A DNA stretch of 64,000 nucleotides. It comes from Ustilago trichophora (Eukaryota; Basidiomycota; Ustilaginomycetes; Ustilaginales; Ustilaginaceae). The stretch lies in NCBI GenBank assembly GCA_900323505.1, contig OOIN01000048.1, forward strand, positions 310,001 to 374,000, written 5' to 3'. The notes under the pieces are model-generated. The model saw only the letters and a program-made list of their open reading frames with translations, made no database searches and had not been told where the DNA came from. Positions 8,848-19,434 of this stretch are shown here, piece after piece (within the stretch, counting starts at the first letter, position 1; every line of letters begins with the position of its first letter). The position numbers were made by a program, and so were the translations under genes.

Positions 8848-11586
8848 TCAGCGAAGATGCCTGGTGATGTGCGAAGCAGCTCGCTCCACCAAGCGAGAGA
8901 GCGACATGCCGCCTTCAGTGCCGGTCAGAGACCCCATCTCGCGCACCAACCGGATAGCCGTGGCCAACGCCCTAGCGCAGGTTGTGGTAGCCACCTTGTC
9001 CCGTGGTCCATTTTCAAGTCGGTCGAGGAGAGAGCCAAAGATGGTGATCCACGACCTATGGCTGGGCGCATACATAGATGGTGGATGGACGTCTTTGCCT
9101 TTCAACACACTTGATGCGAACGGTCCCAACTGACGGGATGGTTCTGAGAGCGGGGATCGAAGCAGCATGTCATCGATGAGATCCATAGACCGTGTGAAAG
9201 CCGCTTGGTCGGTACGTGTGCTGCAGAGCCCCTCGACGAGATAGCGAAAGGTAGTGGCGGATGGAGGCAGGCCTCTGCTTTTCATGGGTTCGAGAAGCAG
9301 CAGTGAGAGGGAGACATCCGGTGATTCACGTGTCCATCGCTGAACGGTGTCTGCTGTCTCTCCGAGGCGTTTCAGAGGTTTCGGCGTGACGCAGTAGTGA
9401 CGAGCGATGGACTTCGTCTCGAATGCATGTGCGACGGCATCAGGATTCTGAAGACATCCTCCGATCAGGGCGGTGTACGTGATTTCAGAGGGTGCCACTT
9501 TCGCCTCTACCATCCTGTCGAGTAGTTCCAAAGCTGCTTCGATGCGTACATCATTCGAAGACATCTGTTCTTGTTGTGATTGCTGTTGTCGTCGACTTCG
9601 ACCAGTCGTGTCACCAAGCATGCTCTGCGACGCCATGTCCAACTGTGCCGCTTCGGCACCCACCAGACACGCCTTGATCATGGCCGTATAAGTGACCACA
9701 TTTGGCTGCACGCCCAAGCTAGCCATAATATCGAGTGTCTTGACCACCGAATCTGTGGCTGATTCGCCTCCCTTGCGGAGCAACGCATCGAGAACCGTAG
9801 TGAATGTGACTACGTCTGGAGTAAGTTTGAGCTTATCGGCTAGACGCAGGGTTGAAGCTAATGATTGCAGGTCTCCCACTCTGGCATAAGCACGGAGATA
9901 TGTGTTGACGGTGCCAATGTTGGGCGCTGGGCCCTTGGAGAGCATCTCATTCAAGAGTTCCTGAGCTTGAACTTGTCTTCCGTTGAAGAAAAGCCCGTGT
10001 AAAACCGCGTTGAACGTCTCAGCCTGCACCTGGAGCTTGCCTCCATGTCGAGTGCTCTGTGCCTTCATGTCGGAAAACAACGCTAAAGCTTCTTCGATCT
10101 TCTTGGCTCGGAAGTGGATGTTGATCATGGTCGTATACATTTGCTCGTCGGGTAGGTTTGTCGAGGAAGAATCAGTTCTGGCTGACTTGATCGCTGTCGA
10201 CCAGGTCTGCGAAGCAGCCGTGTAGTTTTTGGCCCGCCCATAGCCGTCAAGGAGTGCATTCCAGATACGTGATGTGGGGCGGAGTTGGCGTTGTTGGAAA
10301 TGGGTCCATACATCCATGGCCAGTTCGGTTCGGCCGGAAGCGATGAAATTGGAGAGACAGACTGACCAACAGCTTTCTGTCCACTGAGCTCTTGAAGGTG
10401 ATGGTGGTGTGGAGCCATCAAGTTTTCCGAGCGAGAGCCAAGCATTAGGTGATGAAGCAGCTCGCATGGCTGTTTGGAAGATGTGATATGCCTCGTCTTC
10501 TTGTCGCATTTGAAAGAGAGACCCGAGAAGCCGGGCTATACGTTGAGGTCCTCCGGAACCAGAGGAAAGACCGCGCGCCAGCTCGACATCCCACAAGTTA
10601 GACTGCATGGTCTTCCAGTCCCACGCGATGCTGGCAGCGCTTGGCGGTTGGTTCTTGTGAGCAGGCAAAGAGTCAAAGAGCCGCTTGGCGCGTTGCATGT
10701 TGAAGAAGAGCCGGAAGGGTGATCCGAATTCGACCTTTTCAAAGAGCTCGGCAAAGTTAGATGCTCGACTGGAATGGAAGCATGCAAATGCAACCAGGCA
10801 GACCATGTCGTGAGCTTCGACTCGATCGCCTTCGCTAGACTCGTCGAGACGGACGAATTTTTCATCTGCCATAGTCTCGGATGCGGATGGCTCCGCCATG
10901 GCCTCGTCTGACAAGTGATTGGGTCCGTTTTCGAGTCGTATGCGGACGATCTGTTCCCAGATGTGAACGACGTCCTCGGCTTGGCCATTCGCTAGCAACA
11001 GGCGGAAGTAGGCGCAAATTAGGTCAACATCTCCGGTGCACGATGCTGTACTTGCAAATTCACGCAGCCTGGCTGCCCACTCCTGCACCTGGGTTGCGTC
11101 TTGAATGCTGGAGGCGTAGGTGGAGCACAGGCGCAAGAGCTTGCTATGTTCCGCTCGACCCAGCTTGTGAGTGTCTCGGCCGAGGCTTTGCCAGGCTGAC
11201 CATATTGTAGTAATGTTCTGACCGTCTATGGCTTTCTGTAGATGGATTATATGTGCGTTTGCGGTGTCTGAAAGAGCTGATTGCGGTACGCTGGGCGAGT
11301 TGAGTCCAATGACACGCTTGCTTCGAGGCATAGATGAAGATGGGTTGGAGCTTGGTGAGAGACGTTGACTTGCGTTTGGATTCGCGGGTCGATTTGAGCG
11401 GTTCTGCTTGCTTGCTATGCCTTGCCTGCGATTTTTGTGTTGGTAGGCTTTGGGCGTATAGATGCTGAAAGAAGGGTCGGCGTTGGTGTAGCTCCTGACG
11501 ATTGACCTTGAACATTGCTGCTGTACGCCAGCTTGAAGTGCCCGACGCGATGCACTGGAGGCAGTGAGGCCGGTGATGCGCAGCAT
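8848..11586 (-). CDS. Pentatricopeptide repeat (PPR) protein, probably mitochondrial
   Basis: The frame gives 912 residues from the ATG at 11586. An in-frame ATG at 11718 would add 44 residues, but the downstream start gives a better presequence (MLRITGLTASSASRRALQAG, Arg/Ser/Ala-rich and acid-free). The C-terminal half has successive PPR helical pairs, such as YTTMINIHFRAKKIEEALAL, then TFNAVLHGLFFNGRQVQAQEL, then VVTFTTVLDALLRKG, VVTYTAMIKACL and ITYTALIGGCL, with the usual 35-residue spacing. Fungal PPR proteins of this size bind organelle RNA in mRNA stability or translation, or in rRNA maturation; the target cannot be deduced. No SMR or other catalytic domain is seen at the C-terminus. 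The remaining N-terminal part looks helical but is poorly conserved. No intron is evident. Confidence 0.85.
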   Translation of the reverse strand: MLRITGLTASSASRRALQAGVQQQCSRSIVRSYTNADPSFSIYTPKAYQHKNRRQGIASKQNRSNRPANPNASQRLSPSSNPSSSMPRSKRVIGLNSPSVPQSALSDTANAHIIHLQKAIDGQNITTIWSAWQSLGRDTHKLGRAEHSKLLRLCSTYASSIQDATQVQEWAARLREFASTASCTGDVDLICAYFRLLLANGQAEDVVHIWEQIVRIRLENGPNHLSDEAMAEPSASETMADEKFVRLDESSEGDRVEAHDMVCLVAFACFHSSRASNFAELFEKVEFGSPFRLFFNMQRAKRLFDSLPAHKNQPPSAASIAWDWKTMQSNLWDVELARGLSSGSGGPQRIARLLGSLFQMRQEDEAYHIFQTAMRAASSPNAWLSLGKLDGSTPPSPSRAQWTESCWSVCLSNFIASGRTELAMDVWTHFQQRQLRPTSRIWNALLDGYGRAKNYTAASQTWSTAIKSARTDSSSTNLPDEQMYTTMINIHFRAKKIEEALALFSDMKAQSTRHGGKLQVQAETFNAVLHGLFFNGRQVQAQELLNEMLSKGPAPNIGTVNTYLRAYARVGDLQSLASTLRLADKLKLTPDVVTFTTVLDALLRKGGESATDSVVKTLDIMASLGVQPNVVTYTAMIKACLVGAEAAQLDMASQSMLGDTTGRSRRQQQSQQEQMSSNDVRIEAALELLDRMVEAKVAPSEITYTALIGGCLQNPDAVAHAFETKSIARHYCVTPKPLKRLGETADTVQRWTRESPDVSLSLLLLEPMKSRGLPPSATTFRYLVEGLCSTRTDQAAFTRSMDLIDDMLLRSPLSEPSRQLGPFASSVLKGKDVHPPSMYAPSHRSWITIFGSLLDRLENGPRDKVATTTCARALATAIRLVREMGSLTGTEGGMSLSRLVERAASHITRHLR

Positions 11587-12309
11587 AGTCTTGATCGAGC
11601 GCAAGATCTTCTTGCTCTGGTTGCCCTGTTTGGCCGAGGACCAAAATGTGACAGAGGGAGGTGGTCCGACAAGGAGAAGAGCTTGGAGTCTTTGAGAAGA
11701 ACCGAGGACAAATGTCACAAGTCAGGGTACAAACGAGACCCGAAATCCGAGTTCCGCAAGTGGAATTTATTAAAATCGAAATCGATGTTAAAGCGATGGA
11801 ATGTAGTGCGCCAAGTGAGGGTCCGAGTGTGCCTTGCAGATTCGGCAGAATGGCTAAAAAAAAGGGGAGAGAGCACAGCAGAGTGCATTTTCAGTGTGAA
11901 ATGCTCAGCTCTAAATTGCCGCCACACGGAATCCTTGCTGCACACACGGCGGGAGGTTCCGACTCAATCCCGTTGCAGCTCAAACCCTGAACTCTGTGCA
12001 CCAACGCTTCGTCCTTCCCTCCTTCCTTCCTTCCTTTCCTTCCTTCCTCTCATCCTTCCTTTCCATGATCATCGTCCACGTCGACGCTGAGCGCACATCT
12101 GTACGAGTACACAGCAGTTACACCGAATTCCCGCACCGACACCGACACCGACAACTTTCCAGCTGCTCGTAGTGCAATCCCTCCCTCGGCCGCTTGTCGC
12201 AGCATCTCTCCTTTCCTCTACATCTTTTCTCTTCTCACTTCGCTTTCCGACTTCGTTCTGTGCAAGCATCGCTTTTACTGACAGTCCTCTTGCCAGCCTC
12301 CGCGCCAAA
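11587..12309. other. Divergent promoter region (PPR gene / membrane-protein gene)
   Basis: About 720 bases lie between two diverging starts. It contains a CTTCC-rich pyrimidine tract at about 12010-12064 and the CT-rich leader of the gene at 12310. No other feature is seen. Confidence 0.5.
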
Positions 12310-14211
12310 ATGGACAGGACACGTCATTCCTTAGACCGGGACCAGCAGCCTTTGCTCGACAGCGATGCAGCTGAGCTCGACAACCGTTTCGCCATCGACG
12401 ACAGTCTCGCCGAAGAGCAACCTGCCGCCGACTCTTCTTCACCTAAATATCCTCCTCTTCCGCCATCATACGACGACACCATCCGCGTTGACGCACGCTC
12501 GCGATCTAGGTGGAATCCAGCTGCTTGGTTCTCAATTTCTCGTACCACCAAAGAGCACATCCAAGCTTGCTTCCCACGCACCAGCTCAGGAGAGCTCTTG
12601 ACCTTCTCCACAGCTTTCTCTGGCTGCTACAAGGGTGCAATGCGCTGCTGGCCTTCCAATCGATTCGCGCAGGCTAGTGTCTTCATCATCGGCCTCTGGA
12701 TACTCGTCCTCTTTACCGGCCCGTCCCTGTCTCAAGGTGCAATGGATAACATCGGCACCGGTCTCCATCAGGACTGGGACTACTCTCACATCCCAGATAC
12801 CAAGCCAGCGCCGCTTCACGAAGATGGCCACATCGTGGAAGAGGCAAAATGGCAATGGCACAATTGTGCATCCATCAAGGGCACCAACAGGGTTCAGTGC
12901 ACTGAATCCTCGAGCTTCTTCCTCAATCCCAACAAGGCCAAGGACAGCTTCGCCTCCACAGAGTCCATCTTTGTCGATGTCGACCCTATCCGAGACGATC
13001 GACCGCAACCCGCTGGCAGTGTGCCTGGAACCATCACTGTGGTGCACCAGACTGATGACGTTCCTGCTGCCGAAAAGGACCTCGTCAAAGTTGAAATCAC
13101 GGCTCGCTATGACGAGGCTTACAAGAAGCTCTTTGAGACTAGTCTCGTGGCCAAGATGAAGCGCGGCCTCTATGATGAGGGTCTTGAAATCTTGACTTAT
13201 GCAAAGGCAGTTGCAGCCGATCAAAGCCCGCTCATCTTTGATGTCAAAGTCATCATCCCACCCCACGTCAACATCCCTACGCTTTCCGTTGATGCAGGTG
13301 CTTCCAACATTGACCTCTTCCAGCCATCTTCGGCTTCCAAGAGGTCGTTTGGTGCCAAGAGTCTGCACGGGCGCGGTGCCCCATCCAGGCCCGATTTCTA
13401 CTTTGGCAAGTTGCATGCGCGAACTCAAGTGGGTAAGCTGCATTCCTCTTCCATTCGCGCCATCGCCGACGTTCATCTCACCACGACCGTCGGCAAGCTC
13501 CACATCGGAGGATCGTTCGAGGCTCAATCGTTGGAGTTTAAGACGGTCAATGGTCATCTCGACATTGACCAGGACTCCAAGCTCAAAGCAGCATACGATC
13601 TCACACTCCAGACCACTAACGGTCACATTCGCGTTGGACAACACACCAGTCTCCGCGCCACCACCCTGCGTTCGGAATCGCTCAACGGAGGCATCATCGC
13701 AGACAGCGCGGTCTTCAATGTCAACCACACCCTTTCCTTGCGATCGCAGACGGGAAGAATCGAGGCAGGCATCGCCGTCGAGAAGCCCGATCTTGCCAGG
13801 CTCGATGCTCCGGGCCTTGGCAAGACGGATCTCGTGACAGTCGACGCCCAGTCAGCAACTGGCTCGATTCAGCTCGACTTTGTGGAGCATCAACGCGAGG
13901 TACCCCTTCGCTGCCGTGCCTCGAGCGAGGTCGCATCTGTTGCCGTCTCTCTGCACCCCGAGTTCCAGGGCAGGTGGGAGCTGCGCGGCGCAACGCATTC
14001 GCGCTACCGTGGACCTGGCTCTCACGATGGCGTCGAGAGCGAACGCGGCGCCCACCGCTTTGCCATTGATGAAGACAGCTTTGGCTGGATCAACCGCTTG
14101 ACCCGCGGTCGAACATGGTGGGATTCGCCCAACAAGCCAAGCGTCATTCCCAAGAATGCTGAGGCCACCATCGGCACCCAGGTCGGCCTTGCTCTCATCA
14201 CATTCAAGTAG
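12310..14211 (+). CDS. Single-pass membrane protein with DUF4097-like beta-repeat ectodomain
   Basis: I chose the ATG at 12310 because it has a good context (CAAAATGG) and because residues upstream of it in the same frame look like leader; the product is 633 residues. The N-terminal cytosolic part is Asp/Pro-rich with a P-P-L-P-P-S-Y-D-D stretch, a PPxY-like ubiquitin-ligase docking candidate. One membrane helix follows at about 117-140 (VFIIGLWILVLFTGP). The large C-terminal part has regularly spaced hydrophobic/Gly strands (VGKLHIGGSFEAQSLEFKTV, TTNGHIRVGQ, SLNGGIIADS, SQTGRIEAGI), resembling the DUF4097/adhesin-type right-handed beta solenoid found in bacteria and fungi. A type II orientation with the solenoid in the vacuole lumen or outside the cell is likely. 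The exact function is unknown. No intron is evident. Confidence 0.8.
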   Translation: MDRTRHSLDRDQQPLLDSDAAELDNRFAIDDSLAEEQPAADSSSPKYPPLPPSYDDTIRVDARSRSRWNPAAWFSISRTTKEHIQACFPRTSSGELLTFSTAFSGCYKGAMRCWPSNRFAQASVFIIGLWILVLFTGPSLSQGAMDNIGTGLHQDWDYSHIPDTKPAPLHEDGHIVEEAKWQWHNCASIKGTNRVQCTESSSFFLNPNKAKDSFASTESIFVDVDPIRDDRPQPAGSVPGTITVVHQTDDVPAAEKDLVKVEITARYDEAYKKLFETSLVAKMKRGLYDEGLEILTYAKAVAADQSPLIFDVKVIIPPHVNIPTLSVDAGASNIDLFQPSSASKRSFGAKSLHGRGAPSRPDFYFGKLHARTQVGKLHSSSIRAIADVHLTTTVGKLHIGGSFEAQSLEFKTVNGHLDIDQDSKLKAAYDLTLQTTNGHIRVGQHTSLRATTLRSESLNGGIIADSAVFNVNHTLSLRSQTGRIEAGIAVEKPDLARLDAPGLGKTDLVTVDAQSATGSIQLDFVEHQREVPLRCRASSEVASVAVSLHPEFQGRWELRGATHSRYRGPGSHDGVESERGAHRFAIDEDSFGWINRLTRGRTWWDSPNKPSVIPKNAEATIGTQVGLALITFK

Positions 14212-14663
14212 TCAATTCAATTACGCTTCTCACAATGACCCCAATAGCATCCCCTGTTCCTCACCGCTCTGAATGGTTTTTGTTGCCCGCAGATCGCATC
14301 TTGTACCACTTTCCAATCTGTCTTTACCAGGACCGCTCATCTGTTTTCCTCACTCCACTTTCATTTGAAATCGCATCGCATTGGACATTCACATGACCCT
14401 CAGCCTGTGAGCGTTGTGCGTGATGCTGGTCATTGACAGTGATCGTCACTGCGGCTAGTGACGCGTTCGAGGAACTAGTGCCCAGCTCAGATGCATGAGC
14501 AAAATCTTGACAGCAGGGATGACAGGAGAGAACGACACATTGCATTGATTGCTACCGAGCGGGGCCATGGGTTTGCATAAGAGATGGTGTATATGGTTGA
14601 CACGATGTAGTGGGGCATGTAGGAGCGAGCTGAAGGGAAGCATGCAGATTGCACAGCTTGTGT
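14212..14663. other. Convergent intergenic region
   Basis: These 452 bases lie between two converging genes. No repeat, RNA or further gene is seen; presumably 3' untranslated sequence. Confidence 0.5.
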
Positions 14664-15352
14664 TTAGCGACGGAAGCCGAATTGGATGCTGAGATCGAGG
14701 CAGAGCAGGTTGGAGCCATCCTGGTTCTCACCAGTGACGTGGACGTTGAACTTTCCGGGTGGGATCTCTCGGGGCAAAGCGACGGTGTGCTCGAGCTCGT
14801 ACTCGCCAGCAGAAAGGGGACATTGGAGATCGGCGTTGTTGGATCTTGCTGTTTCGCAAACATCGAATCGACGAGCCAAAAGTCTGATGAGACCAAGCTT
14901 GACTACGACATCAGCGAAGGTCCCGTCCTGTATGGAGGCAAAAGTATCGTTTCGAGGAGAACGAAAGAGGTAGTCGATTGGTCAGATGAACAGTTACTGT
15001 GGATTCATATTGATCGTATCATTGGCACACTCACGCTAACCTCATCTTTGATGGTACCCTTGGCGCGAATTGTAAGGTTCTGACCAGGAACGGGCGGATC
15101 AGGGCTGACGACGATGCTGTCTACGTCTACGACCTCATCACCGGTTCCGCAGCTTGCCCACTGCCAGCCCTGTCCCGGAGCAGGGTCCCAAGCAGATACT
15201 TTGCTCTTGTCATTGTAGCTTGCGGGCTCGGGAGCCGAGAATGAGATCTGGTTGGCGGCCTGATTGCAGTCCTGGCCAATGCAGCCCCAGGCCAGAGCAT
15301 GGGAAGCAAAGGAGAGTGATGCCAGAGTGACGGCGACGAATCTGGCGTGCAT
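14664..15352 (-). CDS. NPC2: NPC2-type lipid/sterol transfer protein (ML domain, PG/PI-TP)
   Basis: Two exons on the minus strand, 15352-15035 and 14927-14664, give about 193 residues. Residues 1-21 are a clear signal peptide (MHARFVAVTLASLSFASHALA). The mature part has the ML-domain pattern: W-x-x-C-G near 65, the strand PPVPGQNLTIRAKGTIKDE, a VVVKLGLIRLL segment, a C-P-L pair (LQCPLSAGEYELEHTVALP) and a C-terminal Cys (NLLCLDLSIQF). In the family these luminal proteins carry sterols or phospholipids in the vacuole, with Npc2 handing sterol to Npc1. The donor is ambiguous: GTGAGT after base 15035, or GTTAGC six bases earlier, both in the same phase, so two residues (Val-Ser) may or may not be included. 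The gene diverges from RIO2. Confidence 0.88.
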
Positions 15353-15412
15353 GATTGTGACAGCGTACCGATAGTATCTTGCGTCGAGGTGAAGAGGGAT
15401 GGTGGTTCTAGG

Positions 15413-15421
15413 ACAAAGGGA
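15413..15421 (+). promoter_or_regulatory. Possible pheromone response element (ACAAAGGGA)
   Basis: An exact match to the U. maydis Prf1 box ACAAAGGGA, 61 bases upstream of the NPC2 start. It is a single 9-base match, so chance cannot be excluded. Confidence 0.3.
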
Positions 15422-15821
15422 TGCAAAGGTGCGATGGATGCTAAGCTATCAACAAACTGAGCTTTGGGCGTAATGTGTGTACTGTAGCTGGTCCAGTTGA
15501 CCGGAACTGCCGTATTTGGATGTTGGACTGCTCAACTGCCTCGACTGCATGTGGAGTTGCGAGTCGAGTTTTGCAGCAGATGCGGACCCAGTCCCAGATG
15601 TGAGACCCAGACGCAAAGCCCGATAAAGTTGAACCCTCTCTCGCTTCGCCTTCCTCTGCCCCTGTTTTGTGTATGAGCATCGTCATTTGACTGTCGAGAC
15701 GCTGCAACGCGTGGTTTTCAACGATTCGCCCAAATACTGAACTGTACAGTACAGTACAATTCTCAACTTAACATTTTTGGATCTGAGCCACCTTTGTGTG
15801 GAGTAGCCTAATCGAGCGGCG

Positions 15822-15832
15822 GAAAATAAAAT

Positions 15833-15863
<31 letters not shown>

Positions 15864-15872
15864 AAAAAAAAA
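15822..15872. repeat. A-rich microsatellite (AAAAAG)n
   Basis: A purine-only tract of AAAAAG units running into about 20 consecutive A residues, 165 bases upstream of the RIO2 start. Confidence 0.9.
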
Positions 15873-16037
15873 GACTCGCTTGCTCAGGGTCCTGCTCGAA
15901 TTCACAAAATTTCACTTCTTCTAGTGCACACGGTGTCGAGCAACACTCTTCTTTCCATCATACCTTCATCACCTTGTCTACTCCCCCTTCGGACAGCTGC
16001 ATCTTCAGTAGCTTACCATACATACGAATCAGCCACC

Positions 16038-17999
16038 ATGAGGCTCGATGCCACAGATTTGCGTTACATCTCCAGTCAGGAGTTCCGAGTCCTGACTGCA
16101 GTCGAGATGGGCTCCAAGAACCACGAAGTCGTCCCCTCGACACTCGCTGCCCAGATTTGCGGCCTTCACCACTCTGGTATCAACAAGCTACTCGGCTCGC
16201 TCGCAAAGCGCAACCTCATCGCCCGTGTACAGAACACCAAATACGACGGATACCGACTCACATATGGTGGATACGACTATCTCGCCCTTCGTGCATTCTC
16301 CAAACGTGACAGCGTAGCTGCCGTCGGCAGGCGAATTGGTGTCGGAAAGGAGAGTGACATCATGATCGTTTCTTCACCCGATCAGCAGCAGAGGGTTCTC
16401 AAGATCCACCGTCTCGGTCGTATCAGTTTCCGTGCTATCAAAGAGAAGCGTGACTACATGGGCAAGCGCAAGAGTGCCAGTTGGATGTACATGAGTCGCT
16501 TGGCCGCTGCCAAGGAGTACGCTTTCATGAAGATCCTTTACGAGCACGGCTTTCCTGTTCCTCAGCCCATCGACCAAGCCCGTCACTGCATCGTCATGTC
16601 CTACATCGACGCTTTCCCACTTCGCCAGATCGCTGTACTTCCCGCAGAACAGATCCCGCTTCTCTACTCTGCACTCATGAAGCTCATCGTTCGTCTTGCA
16701 AAAGCAGGTCTCATTCATGGCGACTTCAACGAGTTCAACTTGCTCATCCGAGAAGTCACAAATCCAAGCGATGACGAATACGAGTCTGATTCCGGCCGGG
16801 CGCCACCATCCAAAAACGCGCAACCGAGCAGCACAAGCCGACGCGAGCAGATCCATGCGCAGCAACAGCAGCACGAAGCTGGTCTCGAGGCTGATCTGGC
16901 CGAGGGTCAACAAATCGAGCGTGGAAACGGTTTTGAACGCTTGGTTGCTTCAGCATCGCTACAAACAGCGGATGAATATGCGTCAGAAGAAGAGGAGGAC
17001 GATTCTGAGGACGAAGACGAAGCTGATGATGACGATGCGGCATCCCAAGGCCAGGTTCATCTCGGAGACGATGTCACCGTAGAGCCTATCTTGATCGACT
17101 TCCCACAGATGGTCTCCATCAACCACGAGAACGCGGAATAGTAAGTATATTTGATCAATCAGTTGACCAGCCTTTCTTCTAACACGGCAGTTACTGACTA
17201 TCATCGTGCTGATCTCTTCTTTTGCCTCTTCAGCTACTTCGAACGAGATGTCGAATGCGTCCGCAGATTCTTTCGAAAACGTTTCAGATACCACTCGGAT
17301 GAATTTCCTCGCTTCCAAGATGTCGTTCCTGAATATGCACGAAAGCAGACCAAGCTGCCCAAGACTGCGCCAGAGGCCGAGAATGTCGACGAGGCCAACC
17401 CGACAACAACAGAAGGTGGCGACATGCGTCTCGACCTCCTCGCCAAAGCTAGTGGTTTCGGTGGCTCCAAACAAGATCGCGAGCTCGAACAGGTAAGTGC
17501 CGTTAGAATCTTTCTTTGCACAATGCGCTCTCAAACTGACGGACGACTTCTTCTGATGGATTTGTAGTACATGTCGTCTCTGCGCTTGAGCACCACTGAG
17601 GGTATGATCGAGGTTGCCGATGTCGAGGACGACGATTCTTTCGACGTCGAAGAAGAAGAAGACGACGATGACGAGGAGAGCGATGAAGATGAAGAGGCAG
17701 AGGATGAAGACGAGGGCGAGGGGTCCGACGCTGGCGATGCTAAGAAAGACCGCAAAGCAGCCAAGGCAGCCGCTGCTGCTGGCATCAAGCCATCCCGAGG
17801 CGCTGCACGAAAGGCTGCACTCGACGGCGACGACTCCAAGATTGCTCAACTGGTAGCTTCCGATCGTGCTAAAGCTGCCCGTCGCGCCGAGAAGCATCAC
17901 GGACGCAAGGCGCATGCTGGAAAGGGCGGCAGAGCCCATGCAGGAGGCAAGGCCAAGACCGGAAAGGCGAGAATGATCAGCGACTCCATGGACTTCTGA
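16038..17999 (+). CDS. RIO2: Atypical protein kinase/ATPase Rio2 (40S ribosome maturation)
   Basis: Three exons (16038-17140, 17234-17492, 17568-17999) give 597 residues. The start MRLDATDLRYISSQEFRVL is the conserved Rio2 N-terminus, followed by the winged-helix domain (about 8-95). The RIO kinase core shows KIHRLGRISFRAIKEKRDYM, hinge SYIDAFPLRQI, catalytic loop LIHGDFNEFNLLI (about 223-235) and metal loop IDFPQMVS (about 353-360), then the Rio2 hallmark NAEYYFERDVECVRRFF. Rio2 binds pre-40S particles and drives late 20S pre-rRNA processing. Odd: about 110 acidic/Gln-rich residues separate the catalytic loop from the metal loop, where relatives have roughly 10-20. The C-terminus has a run of acidic residues and then a basic tail (about 560-595), plausibly for nuclear traffic. 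Confidence 0.95.
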
Positions 18000-18432
18000 G
18001 CGTTATCGTTCGCTGTATTACTATCCACACTCATGACTGTCTAAATCATCTCAACCTGGCATGGAGCTTTGTATCTAAGACTGTTGGCGTCAAGACGAAA
18101 CGTTACGCATTCCCCAAAAGGCCACTCTGAGCTCTTTGTTCATACTGTGTGCCAACGAGAACGCTAAAAGGCAGCTTTGGCTTGCAGGCCCTTCACACCG
18201 TGCGGTGTATGTCTCGTCCCCGCTAAGGCTCGCAAAACTGAAACAGCAGTGGACGACCAGGAGCTCCAAATATGATGTTCCCCAAGATGAGGCCGGTGCT
18301 GAGCCTGACGACAGCAAAGCCTGGAAGCAAACTTGACCGCCTTCTGTAACGTCATTGCCCCATCTACTGAGGCGCACGATTCGTAAGCTTGACCGGAGTG
18401 ACAAACCGTTGACTGTAACGCCCCAGCACAAG
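18000..18432. other. RIO2 3' flank
   Basis: RIO2 3' untranslated sequence and the edge of the repeat island. No gene is seen. Confidence 0.5.
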
Positions 18433-18570
18433 AATCGTATCCTAAAAGAAGGAAAACGCCAACCCGATGCCACCCGGGGTGGCTACTCTGTAAAGCCAGC
18501 TGCGAAGCCACCCGGGGGTGGCTACGGGGGGTGGCTTCGGGTTGGCGTTTCCCTTCTTTTAGGATGTGAA
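18433..18570. repeat. Foldback element, family A (copy A1)
   Basis: A 138-base inverted repeat. The left arm begins near ATCCTAAAAGAAGG and continues AAAACGCCAACCCGA; the right arm is its near-perfect reverse complement ending CTTCTTTTAGGATGTGAAT. GCCACCC/GGGTGGC modules fill the centre. Confidence 0.9.
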
Positions 18571-18721
18571 TATAGGGCCTCTTATCCGTGAAAAGGTCTG
18601 TCATCGGCACACGAGGTCAAATTAACATCGACCATCTAGACATTCAAGTTTCCCCCAGAAAAGATATCGCGACGTGACTACTGGCTGTATCCTCCCATTT
18701 TGTTCGGGTCGACAGGTCCGA

Positions 18722-18797
18722 TAACGTGAGTGGCACACAAAAAGCATGCACATTTGAAATTGACGAATCTTTGATGGGCCTGACTCTCACATTGGCC
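18722..18797. repeat. Short or internally deleted family B element
   Basis: It begins ATAACGTGAGTGGC and ends GATGGGCCTGACTCTCAC, matching the two ends of the longer family B copies at 19980-20277 and 20651-20795, with a shortened centre containing GCATGCA. Confidence 0.6.
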
Positions 18798-18893
18798 TCT
18801 CACGATCGAGCTCTTTCTGTCTTTTCATGACTAACAAAATCATATTGGCGCCGTAATTAAAATGTGGCAACAACAAAGTTGTTGCGAGGAGTC

Positions 18894-19221
18894 GATTCAC
18901 ATCCCAAAAAAAGAAGGAAAAATTCGTCAGGAAGCTACCCTCAAAGACACCACCAATCACAGAATCGAGCAAAAAAATCGTGCTTGCCAGCTAGTTATAT
19001 CTGCTTTATTCAAAAGTCACGTCAAAGCGACGATGAGACGCCCAAGGGGATGTGTAAAGATGATCCCAATTGAATCGTCAGCAAGAACTAGTGGCCCATA
19101 ACAGAGTCAAACCACAAATCATATTTGTCAACACAGCTTTTGCAAATCACATCGAAGCCACCCCCGATTGCTTCAAGGGTGGCTTCGCGACGAATTTTTC
19201 CTTTTTTTTACGATGTGAATC
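18894..19221. repeat. Foldback element, family A (copy A2)
   Basis: A 328-base element. Its left end GATTCACATCCCAAAAAAAG, then GAAAAATTCGTCAGGAAGC, is mirrored by a right end reading GGCTTCGCGACGAATTTTTC and then ACGATGTGAATC. The arms are about 50 bases. The interior holds a family B left end (AGTGGCCCATAACAGAGTC near 19090). A smaller GAAGCCACCC...GGGTGGCTTC hairpin (19148-19195) lies near the right arm. Confidence 0.85.
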
Positions 19222-19434
19222 CTTCGTGCGTGAAATTTGAAATGTTCACATCGTAAAAAAATGGCGACAATGTCGTTGCCGAATTGGCTAAGAGAGAACC
19301 CTTCGACGGGGGGGTTTTCTTTTCGAATTGTGTGTGTGGGTCGAGAACGTTTGCCAGTACAAATCGCACCATTAAAATGCCCAAACTGCGTGAATTCATG
19401 ACAATCACAATGACCCTAACCAATTTGACACAAT

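Larger units (their letters stand above)
15353..16037. other. Divergent promoter region (NPC2 / RIO2)
   Basis: This region contains one exact ACAAAGGGA box at 15413-15421, a TACAGTAC-type motif at 15742-15759 and an A-rich AAAAAG microsatellite at 15822-15872. The last 120 bases before the RIO2 start are pyrimidine-rich. Confidence 0.55.

Noticed and set aside
12586..13728. 380-codon antisense frame inside the beta-solenoid gene
   Set aside because: Shadow of a well-supported coding frame; no domain or promoter of its own.
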